The notes under the pieces were generated by a model, which saw only the letters and a list, made by a program, of their open reading frames with translations, was not told the DNA's origin and did not search any database. This document shows, piece after piece, positions 36,435-45,547 of a stretch of 64,000 bases of DNA (position 1 is the stretch's first letter; every line of letters begins with the position of its first letter). The translations under genes were made by a program, and so were the position numbers. This DNA comes from Arthrospiribacter ruber (lineage in GTDB: Bacteria > Bacteroidota > Bacteroidia > Cytophagales > Cyclobacteriaceae). The DNA lies in contig NZ_RPHB01000001.1 in the NCBI RefSeq assembly GCF_019343195.1, positions 434,001 through 498,000 of the forward strand, in the 5' to 3' direction.

Positions 36435-36611
36435 TCATCCGGCATTTTTCTTCTCCTGCACCTCTTTACGAATGTCCTGCGCTATGGTCTTCAGGTCTTG
36501 CATTCCCTTTCTTACTCTTGTACCCGCTGCTTGGTTTCCTTTGTTGTAAAATTTGTCAAAGTCCCCTTCCAGTCCCATTACAAGGTCTTTTATTTCTTCG
36601 AATCTGCTCAT
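36435..36611 (-). CDS. Histone H1-like (Hc1-type) DNA-binding protein
   Basis: 58 residues encoded on the minus strand between 36611 and the TGA at 36435, too short for most automated length cut-offs. The product begins MSRFEEIKDLVMGLEGDFDK and contains FYNKGNQAAGTRVRKGMQDL, the conserved core of the small Hc1-like proteins of Bacteroidota and Chlamydia. A helical, Lys-rich C-terminus follows (AQDIRKEVQEKKNAG). Such proteins bind and compact DNA in the nucleoid. A possible promoter lies upstream (minus-strand TATATTG at 36657-36663 and TTG at 36682-36684). I am fairly confident of the family. Confidence 0.8.
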   Translation of the reverse strand: MSRFEEIKDLVMGLEGDFDKFYNKGNQAAGTRVRKGMQDLKTIAQDIRKEVQEKKNAG

Positions 36612-36710
36612 AATAAAAGTTGATTTTTAGGTTGATGATAAGTTTATTTTTTCGTTCAATATAGGCAAATTGTTTAAAAAACAACAGAATTAAGCCCTTT
36701 TTTGAGTTAT

Positions 36711-37961
36711 TTATTCCCCAAAAGAAATGGCAAGTTCGGTTGTTTTATAATATCCGCTGGTCAACTTTTCTTTGATGGCTTCAAAAGCCGCAATGGTTTC
36801 CTTGACATCTTCAAGCGTATGTACAGCAGTTGGAATCAGCCTTAAGATAATCATTCCTTTAGGTACAACCGGGTAGATGACTACAGAGCAGAAAATGCTG
36901 TAATTTTCTCTCAAGTCCTTGCTCAGGGTCGCTGCTTCTCCTACAGTACCGTTCAATACCACAGGAGTTACCGGTGAATTGGAATTCCCAGTACTGAATC
37001 CTTTTTCTTTAAGTCCATTACGTAAAGCATCCACTATTTTCCAAAGGTTGTCTTTTAGTTCTGGTCGGGTTCTGATCATATCCAGCCTTTTCAGTGCACC
37101 TTCTACAAAAATCATTGGCAGTGATTTGGCAAAAATCTGAGATCGCATGTTGTATTTCAAATACCTGATCACTTGTGTATTACCTGCAATAAAAGCCCCG
37201 ATTGAAGCCATAGACTTGGCAAAAGTGGAGAAGTAAAGGTCGATTTGATCCTGTACTCCCTGCTCTTCTCCTGCTCCGGCACCTGTTTTTCCCAAAGTTC
37301 CAAAACCATGGGCATCGTCCACTAGGATTTTGAACTCGTATTTTTCTTTAAGTTTTACAATTTCGGCCAATTTGCCTTGGTCACCCGTCATTCCGAATAC
37401 ACCTTCAGTAATCAATAAAACACCACCTCCTGTTTCATCTGCAAGTTTGGTGGCTCTTTGAAGTTGTTTTTCACAACTTTCAATGTCATTATGTGGGAAA
37501 ACGTATCTTTTTCCCATGTGCATTCTGAGGGCATCAATGATGCAGGCATGACATTCACTGTCATATACTACGACATCTTTTCTGTCCAGCAAGGAATCTA
37601 TTACCGACATGATACCTTGGTAACCGTAGTTGAGCAGGTAAGCACTATCTTTTCCTACAAACTCCGCCAACTCCCTTTCCAGCTGCTCATGAAGATCCGT
37701 CTGACCGGACATCATTCTGGCTCCCATGGGGTAAGCAGCACCCCATTTAGCTGCTGCATCTGCATCTGCTTTTCTGATTTCAGGATGGTTAGCAAGGCCC
37801 AGGTAGTTATTGAGACTCCAGGTCAAAACTTCTTTCCCTTTGAACTTCATTCTTGGAGCAATCTCTCCTTCAAGTTTAGGGAATGCGAAATATCCTTCAG
37901 CGAGTTCTGAATGCTTACCCAGTGGACCTAGGTTTGTGTGTAATTTTGCAAATAAATCCAA
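36711..37961 (-). CDS. AONS/serine palmitoyltransferase-family PLP enzyme
   Basis: 416 residues, alpha-oxoamine synthase family. PLP-binding features are present: YGYQGIMSVIDSLL, DSECHACIIDALR, VDDAHGFGTLGKTGAGA, and STFAKSMASIGAF, whose Lys forms the internal aldimine. These enzymes condense an amino acid with an acyl-CoA: serine palmitoyltransferase (sphingolipids), 2-amino-3-ketobutyrate ligase (Kbl) or 8-amino-7-oxononanoate synthase (BioF). In this phylum a sphingolipid role is attractive, but the active-site residues do not let me choose. It has a good promoter of its own and is divergent from accC. Confidence 0.85.
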   Translation of the reverse strand: MDLFAKLHTNLGPLGKHSELAEGYFAFPKLEGEIAPRMKFKGKEVLTWSLNNYLGLANHPEIRKADADAAAKWGAAYPMGARMMSGQTDLHEQLERELAEFVGKDSAYLLNYGYQGIMSVIDSLLDRKDVVVYDSECHACIIDALRMHMGKRYVFPHNDIESCEKQLQRATKLADETGGGVLLITEGVFGMTGDQGKLAEIVKLKEKYEFKILVDDAHGFGTLGKTGAGAGEEQGVQDQIDLYFSTFAKSMASIGAFIAGNTQVIRYLKYNMRSQIFAKSLPMIFVEGALKRLDMIRTRPELKDNLWKIVDALRNGLKEKGFSTGNSNSPVTPVVLNGTVGEAATLSKDLRENYSIFCSVVIYPVVPKGMIILRLIPTAVHTLEDVKETIAAFEAIKEKLTSGYYKTTELAISFGE

Positions 37962-38020
37962 GACAATAGATGTTTATGTTGTTCAAATTCAAAACAGGGT
38001 TTCCAACCCTTTAAACCGGG

Positions 38021-38052
38021 CAAAACTAACACAATTAAACCGTCCTTGCAAA
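38021..38052 (-). promoter_or_regulatory. Consensus promoter of the AONS/SPT-type gene
   Basis: On the minus strand TTTG (38049-38052), a 20-bp spacer and TAGTTTTG (38021-38028) match the Bacteroidetes -33/-7 consensus. The start codon is about 60 bp downstream. Confidence 0.65.
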
Positions 38053-38142
38053 ATTCCTTTTCCAATTCAAATAATCTTTCTAATCCTCATTTTATTTTGT
38101 TTACTTCGTGGGTTAAGCTTTTTAGGACGAATAAACCCATAT

Positions 38143-39639
38143 ATGAGTAAGATTAAAAAACTACTGATTGCCAATAGAGGAGAGATCGCATTGAGGATCA
38201 TGAAAACTGCCAAGCAGATGGGAATCAGTACTGTAGCGGTATACAGTGAGGCTGACCGCAATTCTCCCCATGTGAAGTTTGCCGATGAAGCAGTTCTCCT
38301 AGGCCCACCCCCTTCCAACCAGTCTTACCTTCTTGCTGACAAAATCATCGCAGCATGCAAGGATTTGGAAGTAGATGCCATACACCCAGGGTACGGCTTC
38401 CTTTCCGAGAATGCAGGTTTTGCAAAGAAAGTAACGGATGCAGGGATAATTTTTGTAGGGCCTTCCCCAGAAGCCATAGAGGTGATGGGGAGCAAGCTTG
38501 CGGCTAAGCAGGCTGTGGCAAAATATGGTATTCCCATGGTGCCAGGCACGGATGAAGCAATTTCAGATATTCCCGCCGCCAAAGTAAAGGCCGCAGAAAT
38601 TGGTTATCCAATCCTGATCAAAGCCAGCGCCGGTGGTGGAGGAAAGGGGATGAGAATAGTCAACTCCGAGGAGGAGTTTGAAGAGCAGATGCAAAGGGCA
38701 ATATCCGAAGCAGAATCAGCTTTCGGTGACGGGGCGGTATTTATTGAGAAATTCATTACCTCACCACGACATATCGAAATCCAAGTGCTCGGAGACCAAC
38801 ATGGTAATATTGTGTATCTGTTTGAAAGAGAATGTTCGGTACAGCGGAGACACCAGAAAGTGATAGAGGAGGCTCCCTCAGCGGTAGTGTCTCCAGAAAT
38901 GAGGAAGGCCATGGGGGAAGCGGCTGTGAAAGTAGCCAAAGCATGTGACTATTATGGAGCAGGCACCGTGGAGTTCATTGTGGACGAAAAACTGAATTTT
39001 TACTTCCTGGAAATGAATACCCGTCTACAGGTGGAGCATCCTGTGACAGAAATGATTACAGGAAAGGACTTGGTTCAGGAACAAATTCACATTGCAGAAG
39101 GGAATCCACTAGCATTTAAACAAGAGGAGTTGGGCATCAATGGACATTCAATTGAGGTACGGGTGTATGCAGAAGATCCGAAAAACAACTTTTTACCGGA
39201 TATCGGTAAGCTCAGAACTTACATCCGTCCTAAAGGCGCAGGGATCAGGGTGGATGACGGCTTTGAACAGGGAATGGATATCCCTATTTATTACGACCCA
39301 ATGATTTCCAAGCTGATTGTTCATGATGAAAATAGGGATAAGGCCATTCAGAAAATGATCTTGGCCATAGACGATTATCAGATCACAGGAATTGAAACTA
39401 CCTTGGCCTTCTGTAGGTTTGTTCTGGAGCATGAGGCTTTTGTTTCGGGAGAATTTGACACCAAATTCGTAGAAAAGTATTTCAGTCCTGAAAAGTTGGA
39501 AATAAAGTGGACCGAGGAGGAGATGCAGCTGTTGGCTGGACTGGCAGTGGAAATGTTTGATAGAAGCAAAAATCAACTGGTGCCATTGGGAGGAACTGAT
39601 GGCATAAGAAGAACAAATTGGAAAAACAGGCTTATCTGA
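38143..39639 (+). CDS. Biotin carboxylase subunit of an acyl-CoA carboxylase
   Basis: 498 residues from ATG 38143, chosen because MSKIKKLLIANRGEIALRIM is the standard start of biotin carboxylases; the open frame runs 333 bp further, through unrelated sequence. ATP-grasp motifs follow: VFIEKFITSPRHIEIQVLGD, EMNTRLQVEHPVTEMITGKD and KASAGGGGKGMRIV, the glycine-rich ATP loop. The enzyme carboxylates biotin at the expense of ATP. No biotin carrier or carboxyltransferase gene lies beside it, so whether it acts in acetyl-, propionyl- or methylcrotonyl-CoA carboxylase is open. It forms an overlapping cluster with the next two genes. Confidence 0.92.
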   Translation: MSKIKKLLIANRGEIALRIMKTAKQMGISTVAVYSEADRNSPHVKFADEAVLLGPPPSNQSYLLADKIIAACKDLEVDAIHPGYGFLSENAGFAKKVTDAGIIFVGPSPEAIEVMGSKLAAKQAVAKYGIPMVPGTDEAISDIPAAKVKAAEIGYPILIKASAGGGGKGMRIVNSEEEFEEQMQRAISEAESAFGDGAVFIEKFITSPRHIEIQVLGDQHGNIVYLFERECSVQRRHQKVIEEAPSAVVSPEMRKAMGEAAVKVAKACDYYGAGTVEFIVDEKLNFYFLEMNTRLQVEHPVTEMITGKDLVQEQIHIAEGNPLAFKQEELGINGHSIEVRVYAEDPKNNFLPDIGKLRTYIRPKGAGIRVDDGFEQGMDIPIYYDPMISKLIVHDENRDKAIQKMILAIDDYQITGIETTLAFCRFVLEHEAFVSGEFDTKFVEKYFSPEKLEIKWTEEEMQLLAGLAVEMFDRSKNQLVPLGGTDGIRRTNWKNRLI

Positions 39640-40940
39640 TGGCAGAAATTTTACCTTTAAAAGCTTACCGTTACCACCATGGCTTATCAGATAAAATAGA
39701 GGAATTGACATCTCCTCTTTTTGATGTGGTATCAGAAAAACAAAGGGAAGCCTTATATGCCAATCCACTGAACAGCATTCATCTTTCGGTGCCTTTGGGG
39801 CCTGATCCTGCAAAAAGAGCGAGGGAAACCTTGGATTCATGGAAAAGAGACAAGGTGATCGTTCAGGATGATTTGCCAGGGATATATGTCTATTACCAGT
39901 ATTTCAAATTCCCTGGCCTGGAGGAAGAGTCTTGCAGAAAAGGCTTTATTGCACAGATCAGGTCCTATGACTGGGATGAAAAGGTAGTGCTGAGACATGA
40001 AAATACCATAGCAAAAGCAGTCGATGACAGGATTGACCTATTGAGAGCCACGCAAATTCAGAGCAGTCCCACACATGGTCTGTATGAAGATCCTTTATAT
40101 GAACTGGAACCTTACATGGATGAGGCCATTATGGACCCCCTTTATGATCTGGAAGACTATCAAGGAGTAAGGGAAGTTTTGGCAGTCATCCATGATGCTG
40201 GGATTATAGCAAAGTTTTTGGATGTCCTGAAAAAAAAGCAGGTGATCCTTGCTGATGGTCATCACAGGTATCAAGGAGCGGTGGCATTTAGGAAGGAAAT
40301 GTCAGAATCCAATCCTGGACATTCAGGAAAGGAGGGTTACAATTACCATTTGATGTATTTTACCAATGCCCTAACAAAAAATCTTAGGATCCTTCCCACC
40401 CATAGACTTTTCACAGACATTTCCCTAAGTGAAGGAGAAATTTTGGAAAAGCTTGAGCCATGGTTTATAATCCGACAACTGAATGATGTGGAGGAAGTCT
40501 CGGACCTGATTTTGCAAAAAAAGTGGGCTTTTGGTCTTATCTTCAAAAACAGCGCTTATAAAATACGCCTGATTCCCGAAAAAATAAAAGAGATGGATCT
40601 GCCTATTCCTGATTTGGTCAAAGAAGTGGACATGATGGTCTTGCACTATTTTTTCATAGACAAGGTCCTGGGAATTCCTATGGAAGAGCAGCGCTATTCT
40701 GAGAAGTTGGCATACGAACGTAATTTGGTAAGATGTGTAAGTAAAGTAGAAGGAGGAAGTGCTTCCTTTGCCATTTTGACCAAAGATATAGCCATGAAAC
40801 AAGTTTTGGATGTGTGTAAGAGTGGTTATACCATGCCTCAGAAGTCCACCTATTTCTATCCAAAAACCCTTTCGGGCTTGCTTTTTGGATCCATAGCTGA
40901 AGAGGATTTTTCGTTTCCGTATGATGCATTTCACTTATGA
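39639..40940 (+). CDS. DUF1015-family protein
   Basis: 433 residues from ATG 39639, which overlaps the accC stop codon (TGATG); a longer frame from 39618 begins inside accC. Typical of the family: MAEILPLKAYRYHHGLSDK near the start, QVILADGHHRYQGAVAFRKE (the signature, about residues 204-223), and the C-terminal end STYFYPKTLSGLLF. DUF1015 proteins are widespread in Bacteroidota and clostridia; a kinase-like activity on serine-type substrates is reported for a homologue in other phyla, but I cannot verify it here. Coupled to accC and maf. Confidence 0.88.
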   Translation: MAEILPLKAYRYHHGLSDKIEELTSPLFDVVSEKQREALYANPLNSIHLSVPLGPDPAKRARETLDSWKRDKVIVQDDLPGIYVYYQYFKFPGLEEESCRKGFIAQIRSYDWDEKVVLRHENTIAKAVDDRIDLLRATQIQSSPTHGLYEDPLYELEPYMDEAIMDPLYDLEDYQGVREVLAVIHDAGIIAKFLDVLKKKQVILADGHHRYQGAVAFRKEMSESNPGHSGKEGYNYHLMYFTNALTKNLRILPTHRLFTDISLSEGEILEKLEPWFIIRQLNDVEEVSDLILQKKWAFGLIFKNSAYKIRLIPEKIKEMDLPIPDLVKEVDMMVLHYFFIDKVLGIPMEEQRYSEKLAYERNLVRCVSKVEGGSASFAILTKDIAMKQVLDVCKSGYTMPQKSTYFYPKTLSGLLFGSIAEEDFSFPYDAFHL

Positions 40941-41524
40941 TAGACCTTAAAGATAAAAAACTGATCCTGGCCTCCAAGTCTCCAAGGAGGTCAGAATTGC
41001 TCAAAGGCCTGGAGCTGGATTTTGAAATCCGTACCAAAGAAGTAGAAGAGGATTTTCCGGAGGACTTAGAGGCGATAGATGTGGCGGCCTATCTTTCCAG
41101 AAAAAAGGCAATGGCATTCCATGAGGAAATTGGAGAAAATGAGATCCTACTGACTTCTGACACAGTAGTGTTGTCCGAAGGTAAGGTCTTGGGAAAGCCG
41201 AATGACCAAGAGGAAGCCAGGCTAATGCTGAAATCTCTGTCCGGAAAAACCCACCATGTGATTTCGGCCATCACCCTCAAGTCAAGAAATAAGGAAATCA
41301 CCCGCTCTGATGTGGTAACGGTTCATTTCAAAGATCTCAGAGAAGAAGAAATAATTCATTATGTTCAACATTACACGCCAATGGATAAGGCCGGTTCATA
41401 TGGTATCCAGGAGTGGATCGGATATATAGGCGTGAAAAGCATAGAAGGCTCCTTCTTTTCGGTCATGGGTTTACCGGTACACCTGGTATATGAAGAACTG
41501 CAGGCTTGGGAAGAGGAGGGTTGA
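40937..41524 (+). CDS. maf: Maf-like nucleotide pyrophosphatase
   Basis: 195 residues. The family signature is at the start: LILASKSPRRSELLKGLELD. The conserved Asp region SDTVVLSEGKVLGKP and DKAGSYGIQEWIGYI complete the profile. Maf proteins hydrolyse non-canonical nucleoside triphosphates such as dTTP/UTP or modified bases, and inhibit septation when overproduced in Bacillus. The ATG overlaps the DUF1015 stop by 4 bp (ATGA). The three genes accC-DUF1015-maf thus form one operon. Confidence 0.93.
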   Translation: MIDLKDKKLILASKSPRRSELLKGLELDFEIRTKEVEEDFPEDLEAIDVAAYLSRKKAMAFHEEIGENEILLTSDTVVLSEGKVLGKPNDQEEARLMLKSLSGKTHHVISAITLKSRNKEITRSDVVTVHFKDLREEEIIHYVQHYTPMDKAGSYGIQEWIGYIGVKSIEGSFFSVMGLPVHLVYEELQAWEEEG

Positions 41525-41580
41525 TTCGGGGAAGTGCTGAACTATTAAAATCATTTTTCACTGCTTTTCCAATATTTATT

Positions 41581-41588
41581 TATATTTG
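41581..41588 (+). promoter_or_regulatory. -7 promoter box of the wza-wzc pair
   Basis: TATATTTG matches TAnnTTTG 30 bp before the start codon; no TTTG at the -33 position. Confidence 0.5.
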
Positions 41589-41617
41589 ACGCAGAGTACC
41601 GCTTAGCACCCAGTGAT

Positions 41618-42427
41618 ATGAACCGTTTTCTGATTTTCTTTTGCATCATACTTTTTGCAAGTTCTTGTATAAGCAATAGAAGAATCACCTATCTCCAAAA
41701 TCTACCTGGAAATGAGCCCATTGGTTTGGATGAGTTTATTCCCTTTGCAGAATATGAAAACAGGTACATCCTTCAACCTTTTGATGTGGTAGATATAGAC
41801 TTTGCTTCAGCCAATGAGGAGCTTACTCAGGCTTTCGAATTTCAAGGTTCCAGAATGATGCGCGGAGGAATGGGAGGAATGATGGGTGGAGACATGTTTT
41901 ATTTTACTGGCTATACCATAGATGTAGATGGATACGTTGAACTACCGAGGTTGGGTAAAATAAAAATAGGTGGGCTGACAGAAGATGAGGCAAGAATTGT
42001 GGTTCAGGAAAAAATAAAGGATTATTTCAAAGACGAAATTTTCGTAAGGCTAAGAATTGGGGGAATTAGATTTACGGCGCTGGGCGAGTTTACGAGTTCG
42101 GGAACCAAAGTAATATTAAAAAATAGAGCTACCATTTTTGATGCTCTCGCTATGGCAGGGGAATCAAATATACTCGCCAAAAAAAACCAGCTTTTTTTGA
42201 TACGGCAATATGATGGCGGGTCAAGAATCCATCAAATCAACCTCAATGACAGAGCATTGCTGGCTTCTCCCTTCTTTTTTATCAGAAATAATGATATTCT
42301 ATATCTGGAGCCAATGAATATCCGACAGTTTGGAAATGCGGAAAATCTATCCTCCTCACTGGGACTTTTTATAGGAATAACCAGTTCTATTTTGTTGATT
42401 TTTGCGATATTTAGGAATAATATATGA
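41618..42427 (+). CDS. Polysaccharide export lipoprotein, Wza-like
   Basis: 269 residues. The lipobox FASSC ends the signal peptide, so the protein is lipidated at the outer membrane. Residues about 45-150 hold the polysaccharide-export domain (YILQPFDVVDIDF, TIDVDGYVELPRLGKIKIGG), followed by an SLBB-like segment and a hydrophobic C-terminus (GLFIGITSSILLIFAIF) that would form the membrane helix of the Wza pore. A Met/Gly-rich insert (MMRGGMGGMMGGDMFYF) interrupts the first domain. It pairs with the kinase gene directly downstream (4-bp overlap). No glycosyltransferase gene is nearby. Confidence 0.9.
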   Translation: MNRFLIFFCIILFASSCISNRRITYLQNLPGNEPIGLDEFIPFAEYENRYILQPFDVVDIDFASANEELTQAFEFQGSRMMRGGMGGMMGGDMFYFTGYTIDVDGYVELPRLGKIKIGGLTEDEARIVVQEKIKDYFKDEIFVRLRIGGIRFTALGEFTSSGTKVILKNRATIFDALAMAGESNILAKKNQLFLIRQYDGGSRIHQINLNDRALLASPFFFIRNNDILYLEPMNIRQFGNAENLSSSLGLFIGITSSILLIFAIFRNNI

Positions 42428-44877
42428 TTGATGGTAACGTAGACATATCCAAATTTGAACAGGATGTCAAGCCGATTGATATCAAGTATTACCTGATCAA
42501 ATACTCAAGGTACTGGCCTCTCTATGTTACCTGTATTTTTATAGCACTAGTTTCTGTATTTCTGTTTCACCGCTATTCAGTGGAAGAATATGAAGTAAGG
42601 GGGAGCATTTTGATCAAACAGAAAAACACGCCTGAAGTAAGGATTCTTGATAGATCCAATATCTTTTCAGGTGGCAATAATCTCGAAAATGATATCTTAC
42701 TGCTTACTTCAAAAAGCCTGGCACAGGAGGCATTAAATAAGCTTCACTTTGATGTCAGCTACTTTGCCTCGACCAATATCAAGGAAATTGAACTTTATGA
42801 CAAATCCCCAATAAAAGTAGATGTGGATTGGAATTTCCCTCAAGGTGGTTCAGGAGTCATTCATTTTACCTTGGTATCGGAAAATGAATTTGTACTGACC
42901 AATGAAGAGAGAGGTTTTTTTGATTTTCTTTCTGCCAAAGCCTCAGGTCCTTTTGACGATCAATTGCTCAACAAGACTTACAGGTTTGGAGAAGAAATTA
43001 CTACTGAAAAATCGAAATTTACTGTTCATAAAATGAAATACATGAGGGATGGAGAAAAACTGTTTTTCATCATCCACCATCCAAGTGACGTACTTGAAAG
43101 TTACCAGAAATCCATTGCCGTCAGGCCCATCAACAGTTATGGTACGGTTTTGCAAGTTTCCACCATTTCAAGGGTGGTAGAGAAAGGTAGAGATTATGTG
43201 AATGCATTAATGGATTCCTACCTTGATTACGACCTGAAAGAAAAAAACAGGATTACTGAAAATACTTTGGCATTCTTGGATTTGCAGATGTCTATTTTGG
43301 AAGATTCATTGAGGGTTGTCGAAAATAGAATGCTCAATTTTAAGGTTGAAAACAAACTTATGGATGTGAGTTCAGAGTTTGGAGGTGTTCTGGGTAACAT
43401 CCAGAGATTGGACGATCTTGTTCAGGAAATTGATTTTGAATTGAGTTATTATAAGTCTCTTCAAAATTACCTTGTAGATAAAGGTGCAGATTACGGAGAT
43501 ATTCTCGCACCTTCCATTGTGGGTCTTAGCGATGGAGCTTTGAACGGAATGATTTCTGCGCTTGTCTCTACCTCGTTAGAAAGAAGGAAATTGCTGGCCA
43601 TTGTCAATGATAACCACCCTAACATTCGTCAATTGGATGAGCAGATTGATAAGTTGCGGGAGAATATTTTTGAAAATATTGAAAATCTGGTGTCCAATAC
43701 CGAAAAGAGAAAATCTGAAGTAAATAAGAAGTTAGCTGAATTGGACAAGGAGTTTTCCAGATTGCCTCAGACAGAATCCTCCTATGCCAACATCTTCAGG
43801 CAATATAGATTGAGGGAAAACTTATATAATTATCTTTTGGAGAAAAGGGCAGAGGCAGGAATTGCAAAAGCCTCCAATGTATCGGACAATTCCGTTTTGG
43901 ACTATGCAAGAAGAGGAAGCCTGGTTTTTCCTCAAAAACCACAAAACTATGGTATGGCCGTAGGTCTTGGTTTTTTTATTCCGCTTGGATTCTTATTGTT
44001 GTACCATTACCTCAACAACAGGATAATGGACCAAATCCAGCTGAGAAATTCATTGAGGATTCCTCTGTTAGGTACAATAGGTTACAGTACCAAAGATACC
44101 AATATGATCGTGGCAGAACATCCAAAATCCATGGTTTCGGAATCTTTTAGATCTCTTCGGTCTGCATTGTTTTATATTGCTTCAGAAAAAAAATGTAAAC
44201 GAATATTAGTGACTTCTTCTGTCTCGGGTGAAGGAAAAACATTCGTCAGCCTCAATCTTGCTGCGGCAATTGCCCTAAGCGGAAAAAAGACATGTCTGTT
44301 GGGGATGGACTTAAGAAAACCAAAAATTTCAGACTATGTAGGTATTTCCAATAAGGTGGGTTTATCAAGTTACCTGGTAGGTAAATCAGATAAAGAGGAA
44401 ATCATCATGCCTACTCAATATGAAAATCTTTACATAGTCCCATCTGGTCCTATACCGCCTAATCCTGCAGAATTATTGCTCAAAGACAAAATGGAGGAGT
44501 TTTTGAAATACCTAGAAAACGACTTTGAAGTGGTATTGATGGATACTCCACCGATAGGGTTGGTGTCGGAGACTATGGACCTTTTACGCTTCTCTGATGT
44601 GAACCTTTACATTGTTAGACAGGATTACACACACAAAAAATACCTCCTCATGGTAAATGACCTTTATGCCAATGATCAGATCAGGGACTTCTATGCTGTT
44701 TTCAATGGACTTAGATCTGGAGGAGATATATATGATTTTGGAGGATATAATTACGGCTATGGATACAATTATTCATACATGAGAAAAAATAAGTATACTG
44801 GAAATTACTACGAGATTGATGAGAATAAGAAACCATCCGAATGGTTTGATAAATTTTTACGCCGGTTCAGGGTATGA
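42424..44877 (+). CDS. Wzc-type tyrosine kinase/chain-length regulator
   Basis: 817 residues. Wzz domain and two membrane helices (about 32-52 and about 520-540) enclose a periplasmic coiled-coil region. The cytoplasmic BY-kinase has Walker A VSGEGKTF (about 599-606), Walker A' GMDLRKPK and Walker B VVLMDTPP (about 703-710). The C-terminus holds a tyrosine cluster (GGYNYGYGYNYSYM, then NYYEIDENK), the sites of autophosphorylation in the family. It should control length and export of a polysaccharide with the Wza protein encoded just before it. The absence of sugar-transfer genes within 20 kb is unusual. Confidence 0.93.
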   Translation: MIDGNVDISKFEQDVKPIDIKYYLIKYSRYWPLYVTCIFIALVSVFLFHRYSVEEYEVRGSILIKQKNTPEVRILDRSNIFSGGNNLENDILLLTSKSLAQEALNKLHFDVSYFASTNIKEIELYDKSPIKVDVDWNFPQGGSGVIHFTLVSENEFVLTNEERGFFDFLSAKASGPFDDQLLNKTYRFGEEITTEKSKFTVHKMKYMRDGEKLFFIIHHPSDVLESYQKSIAVRPINSYGTVLQVSTISRVVEKGRDYVNALMDSYLDYDLKEKNRITENTLAFLDLQMSILEDSLRVVENRMLNFKVENKLMDVSSEFGGVLGNIQRLDDLVQEIDFELSYYKSLQNYLVDKGADYGDILAPSIVGLSDGALNGMISALVSTSLERRKLLAIVNDNHPNIRQLDEQIDKLRENIFENIENLVSNTEKRKSEVNKKLAELDKEFSRLPQTESSYANIFRQYRLRENLYNYLLEKRAEAGIAKASNVSDNSVLDYARRGSLVFPQKPQNYGMAVGLGFFIPLGFLLLYHYLNNRIMDQIQLRNSLRIPLLGTIGYSTKDTNMIVAEHPKSMVSESFRSLRSALFYIASEKKCKRILVTSSVSGEGKTFVSLNLAAAIALSGKKTCLLGMDLRKPKISDYVGISNKVGLSSYLVGKSDKEEIIMPTQYENLYIVPSGPIPPNPAELLLKDKMEEFLKYLENDFEVVLMDTPPIGLVSETMDLLRFSDVNLYIVRQDYTHKKYLLMVNDLYANDQIRDFYAVFNGLRSGGDIYDFGGYNYGYGYNYSYMRKNKYTGNYYEIDENKKPSEWFDKFLRRFRV

Positions 44878-45547
44878 TAAAAATTGATAGAGCCAAGGGG
44901 AAAAATGTCTTGAGATCAGATTCTTTGATCCACCAACCTACTTCTTGATCTCCTTGTCTTTATTGAAAATCAAAAGGTATCCCAAGTACAAAGAGCCTCC
45001 TAAAACTCCTGCAAATAATATACTGGTAAATGTGTATAAAATGTACATTTGTAAGTATCTATGGAATTAATATAATTTAAATATAGGGATTCTTATTTTG
45101 TATAATTTAAATTTTAGTGATTATTTTAAATATTTTTTCAAGATCCTGTTTACAGAGTATGTAAAGCCATTTTCAGAAGTAATCACTTTCATATAAATTG
45201 TTGATCGCTTTATCTACCTATGACGGAATTAGAAATAAAATCCTCTGGAGAACTTTAAATCCAGCTGAACAGATCATGACGATACTCTTCTGTTTAAGCG
45301 ATGACGTAAAGCTTGGCCCTAATGTCCTGTAATTTGAAATTTTTGCAAGAAATCTTGAGGATTAAGATTGAAATTTTTGACCACCAGCGAACAAAAATGT
45401 CCGCTTATTTATACAAAAGATTCAATAGAATGCAATCCATGGCCTCAATGATGATTTTTTGGGATGGCATAAAAATGGAAATGAATGACAGGTCAATCTA
45501 TCCAATATGGATTTTTGAAAAATTAAAGAATTAACTCCATCAATGAT
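44878..45547. other. 670-bp gene-poor stretch between wzc and the FtsX permeases
   Basis: Very A+T-rich, especially 45060-45140, where TATAATTTAAA occurs twice about 30 bp apart. No tRNA, riboswitch or clear promoter found. A 73-codon plus-strand frame (45313-45534, TTG start) shows no known motif and is probably noise or a decayed gene. A tiny minus-strand frame is listed separately. Confidence 0.6.
44938..45048 (-). CDS. Possible 36-residue single-helix membrane peptide
   Basis: Start at 45048; the product MYILYTFTSILFAGVLGGSL has one hydrophobic helix and ends in a charged tail (FNKDKEIKK). The composition is that of a small membrane protein, but nothing else supports expression; a chance frame is quite possible. 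Confidence 0.2.
   Translation of the reverse strand: MYILYTFTSILFAGVLGGSLYLGYLLIFNKDKEIKK

Noticed and set aside
37810-38142. In-frame upstream extension of accC
   Set aside because: It overlaps the divergent AONS/SPT-type gene and its promoter; the standard biotin-carboxylase N-terminus begins at 38143.
39193-39840. A 215-codon minus-strand frame antisense to accC/DUF1015
   Set aside because: Mirror of two coupled genes with clear motifs on the other strand.
45313-45534. A 73-codon frame with TTG start in the gap after wzc
   Set aside because: No motif, rare start codon, A+T-rich noise; a decayed gene cannot be excluded.
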